Shown: in pieces, positions 63,301 to 64,000 of the stretch
Layout of the letters: every line of letters begins with the position of its first letter
How positions within the stretch are numbered: the first letter of the stretch is position 1
Origin: Lutibacter sp.
Lineage (GTDB): Bacteria > Bacteroidota > Bacteroidia > Flavobacteriales > Flavobacteriaceae
NCBI GenBank assembly: GCA_021647265.1
Contig: JAKIVA010000009.1
Span: forward strand, 4,294 to 68,293
Length of the DNA: 64,000 nt
Direction of reading: 5' to 3'
The notes under the pieces: model-generated
Database searches by the model: none
What the model saw: only the letters and a program-made list of their open reading frames with translations
Told to the model about the DNA's origin: nothing
Program-made: the position numbers and the translations under genes

Positions 63301-63588
63301 TTCTTGCATTGTAACGTTTATAACGTTTGAAGCCCCAACGGTTTTTTCAACTGTTTGCATCCCCATAAAGCTAAATTGCAATACAGCTCCAGAGTTAACT
63401 TTAATTGAATAATTCCCATCGAAATCTGATTGTGTACCCATATTAGTACCTTTTACAATAACTGTTACTCCAGGTAAAGGTCCGCTTGCATCGGAAATTG
63501 TACCAGTAACAGTTTTTTCTTGTGCAAATGTAATTTGCACTAGCAACGCTAGTAAAAGCGTTAAAAAACCATTAAATTTTGTTTTCAT
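60364..63588 (-). CDS. SusC/RagA-type TonB-dependent transporter
   Basis: 1074 residues from ATG 63588 (MKTKFNGFLTLLLALLVQIT, signal peptide); an in-frame start at 63624 would put extra residues before it. A carboxypeptidase-regulatory-like domain (TGTISDASGPLPGVTVIVKG) leads to the SusC plug (ALDEVVVTGLGIKRSKQALG, LFIVDGIPFS, ATLYGTQGRNGVILI) and a barrel ending in Phe (YGMSIKASF). It imports a polymer-derived nutrient with TonB energy. Its N-terminal 200 residues are strikingly similar to the insertion in the alpha-2-macroglobulin at 33377-40063. First gene of an operon with the SusD and lipoprotein. Confidence 0.93.
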   Translation of the reverse strand: MKTKFNGFLTLLLALLVQITFAQEKTVTGTISDASGPLPGVTVIVKGTNMGTQSDFDGNYSIKVNSGAVLQFSFMGMQTVEKTVGASNVINVTMQEDAQALDEVVVTGLGIKRSKQALGYAVSNVGAKDIEEKAEGDIARVLTGKASGVQITQQSGMSGSGTNIIIRGMNSFSGSNQPLFIVDGIPFSSDTNAQGDFIDGNNGSSRFLDLDPNNIESVNVLKGLAAATLYGTQGRNGVILITTKSGSSKGTGAKKTEITVSSSLFANEIASMPNYQNEYGGGFDQSFGWFFSNWGPSFSKDGPAGWGNQSAIDENGTLAHPYSTASLATGIPQAFPEFANARYEWKPYDGVKDFFRQGIIKSNNVNVRGSSSDGNLSYNVNYGNLDDQGFTPGNRLRRNTFSIGGSAKLSNKFTVRGTMNYTKTNFKTPPVAASYGSNVGGENASIFGNLFYTPRSIDLMGLPYQNPITGESVYYRQNNSIQHPLWTVNNAGNTQNTNRVFGGLTLLYELNDNLNFTYRYGFDVYSENNSNYSNKGGKTGSVANQSGVYETWNNTNTIDDHNFSINGNYDINDDLDISFAVGATSRRDVYDRNGVSSVGQQVFGVLRHFNFASQNEIQYFEERNILGAYVQAELGYQDYLYLTLAGRNDWVSNLTEANRSIGYPSASVSFLPSKIIESLRESQVINYLKLRAGYGTSANFPTGYPVSSTLILDTQDFQDETGTDVVTNTTGRVLGNTNLKPERIDELEFGIETRLFNNRLSIDASIYSRKTKDLIVSRPLDPSTGFTSTRTNVGEVQNDGVEVDLGYDWFKSDTRDGFSWNTTLNFSTNKAVVTDLGLDTDIVVYAGFSTRGNAAIKGEQLGTMIGTAIARDDNGNLMVNSAGSYVIENGNNIIGNANPDFTMNVANSIGYKNFSLGFLFTWVQGGDMYSQTIQTLIGRGVVDADNVDRANSFILPGVNPAGEPNTTQINNSTYFFSNVLYGPDELGVYDATVFRLQELTLSYKLPTKYLEKTPFGALSIAFTGNNLWFYTPNMPKNTNFDPNVAGLGVGNGAGFEYLNGPSARRYGMSIKASF

Positions 63589-63754
63589 TGTATAATTATT
63601 TGAATTAATTGTTCCAAAAATCATAAAATAATGGTAGATATCCTAATTTAAAGATAAAAAAATAAGAATTTAACCATAAAATTATAATTTTATACTAAAA
63701 TAGTATTTGACTATTCTTATTGAAGATGTAATTATTTTCGAATAGTTGCGTAAA

Positions 63755-63786
63755 AAAAAGAGAGTATTGAAAAATACTCTCTTTTT
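63755..63786 (-). terminator. Hairpin terminator after the right-edge SusD gene
   Basis: AAAAAGAGAGTATT (63755-63768) and AATACTCTCTTTTT (63773-63786) form a perfect 14-bp stem with a GAAA loop; both strands end in T-runs. It ends the transcript of the SusD gene at the right edge and isolates it from the SusC gene that starts at 63588. Confidence 0.8.
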
Positions 63787-63809
63787 AAAAATAATAATTA
63801 TAGGTTATT

Positions 63810-64000
63810 CTAGTTATCCCAAAATAATTTTGTGTTTAAATCATCACCTCCTATTGCAGCAGCAGCAGCAGTGTAATTAGCTCCATTTAATGTTTGTTCA
63901 GAAACAGGGTATGTTAACCTTGTAGGTACAGGAAGACCTGAAATTACCGCAGTGTTTAAGGTAGGGTAATTTAATCTTCTCCAAGTTGTCCAAGCTTCGA
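63810..64000 (-). CDS. SusD-family lipoprotein, C-terminus only (cut by right edge)
   Basis: The minus-strand frame from the edge to TAG at 63810-63812 reads EAWTTWRRLNYPTL, then AVISGLPVPTRLTYP and GDDLNTKLFWDN. The EAWTTWRRxxYP and RLxYP pattern near the C-terminus is diagnostic of the SusD-like nutrient-binding group also seen at 58599-60338. The main body and presumably its SusC lie beyond the window. This third locus is separate from the SusCD operon upstream, as a terminator lies between them. Confidence 0.85.
   Translation of the reverse strand, partial: EAWTTWRRLNYPTLNTAVISGLPVPTRLTYPVSEQTLNGANYTAAAAAIGGDDLNTKLFWDN

Overview
The window is chromosomal DNA of a low-GC Bacteroidota bacterium, most probably a marine-type Flavobacteriaceae. 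The evidence is three SusC/SusD-type nutrient-uptake loci (one cut by the right edge), promoters of the Bacteroidota type (TTG, 17-23 bp, TAnnTTTG), absence of strong Shine-Dalgarno sequences, the recurrent 'GTVTDExGxPLPG' regulatory domain of TonB receptors, a class II ribonucleotide reductase and a tmRNA tag ending YALAA. I see no rRNA, no free-standing tRNA, no phage and no CRISPR array.

Layout. 1-5.5 kb: a TPR protein cut by the left edge, divergent from ftsE and a GT2 glycosyltransferase, then an opposite-strand operon of a small membrane protein, a GT4 glycosyltransferase and a polysaccharide-deacetylase-like protein. 5.6-23.6 kb: a peptidoglycan-sugar salvage region. One tight minus-strand operon runs from a Na+/solute symporter through murQ, anmK, an FAD/Fe-S D-lactate-dehydrogenase-like enzyme and a dipeptide epimerase to a GH3/beta-lactamase fusion. 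Beside it lie a SusC/SusD pair, a DeoR-type repressor and a nagB/PIG-L fusion. Together they cover uptake, disaccharide cleavage, anhMurNAc phosphorylation, lactyl-ether cleavage, D-lactate oxidation, Ala-Glu epimerisation and entry of GlcN6P into glycolysis. 23.6-33.4 kb: an MgtC-like membrane protein, tmRNA, a saccharopine/alanine-dehydrogenase-like enzyme, nrdJ, a repeat-filled intergenic region, kdsA and a GH20 hexosaminidase. 33.4-40.1 kb: a 2228-residue alpha-2-macroglobulin with a SusC-type regulatory and TonB-plug segment inserted before its thioester half. 40.2-47.4 kb: an Mpl-type muropeptide ligase, a DUF2249 / haem-copper-like membrane protein / DUF59 cluster, trkH-trkA and radC. 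47.5-52 kb: a second deacetylase-like paralogue with an acyltransferase, a flippase and a glycosyltransferase (surface glycan). 52-57.5 kb: housekeeping genes (YjjG phosphatase, rarA, rhomboid protease, rlmB) and two secreted unknowns, with a four-copy 21-bp tandem repeat behind the rhomboid gene. 57.6-64 kb: a SusC/SusD/lipoprotein operon and the C-terminus of another SusD, each followed by a strong hairpin.

The most notable items are the complete peptidoglycan salvage locus with built-in D-lactate disposal, helically phased 10-bp repeats upstream of both nagB and susC (candidate DeoR operators), the macroglobulin/TonB-plug chimera, and the intergenic repeats at 30.2-30.8 and 55.8 kb. All functions are read from sequence motifs; none was confirmed by a database search.
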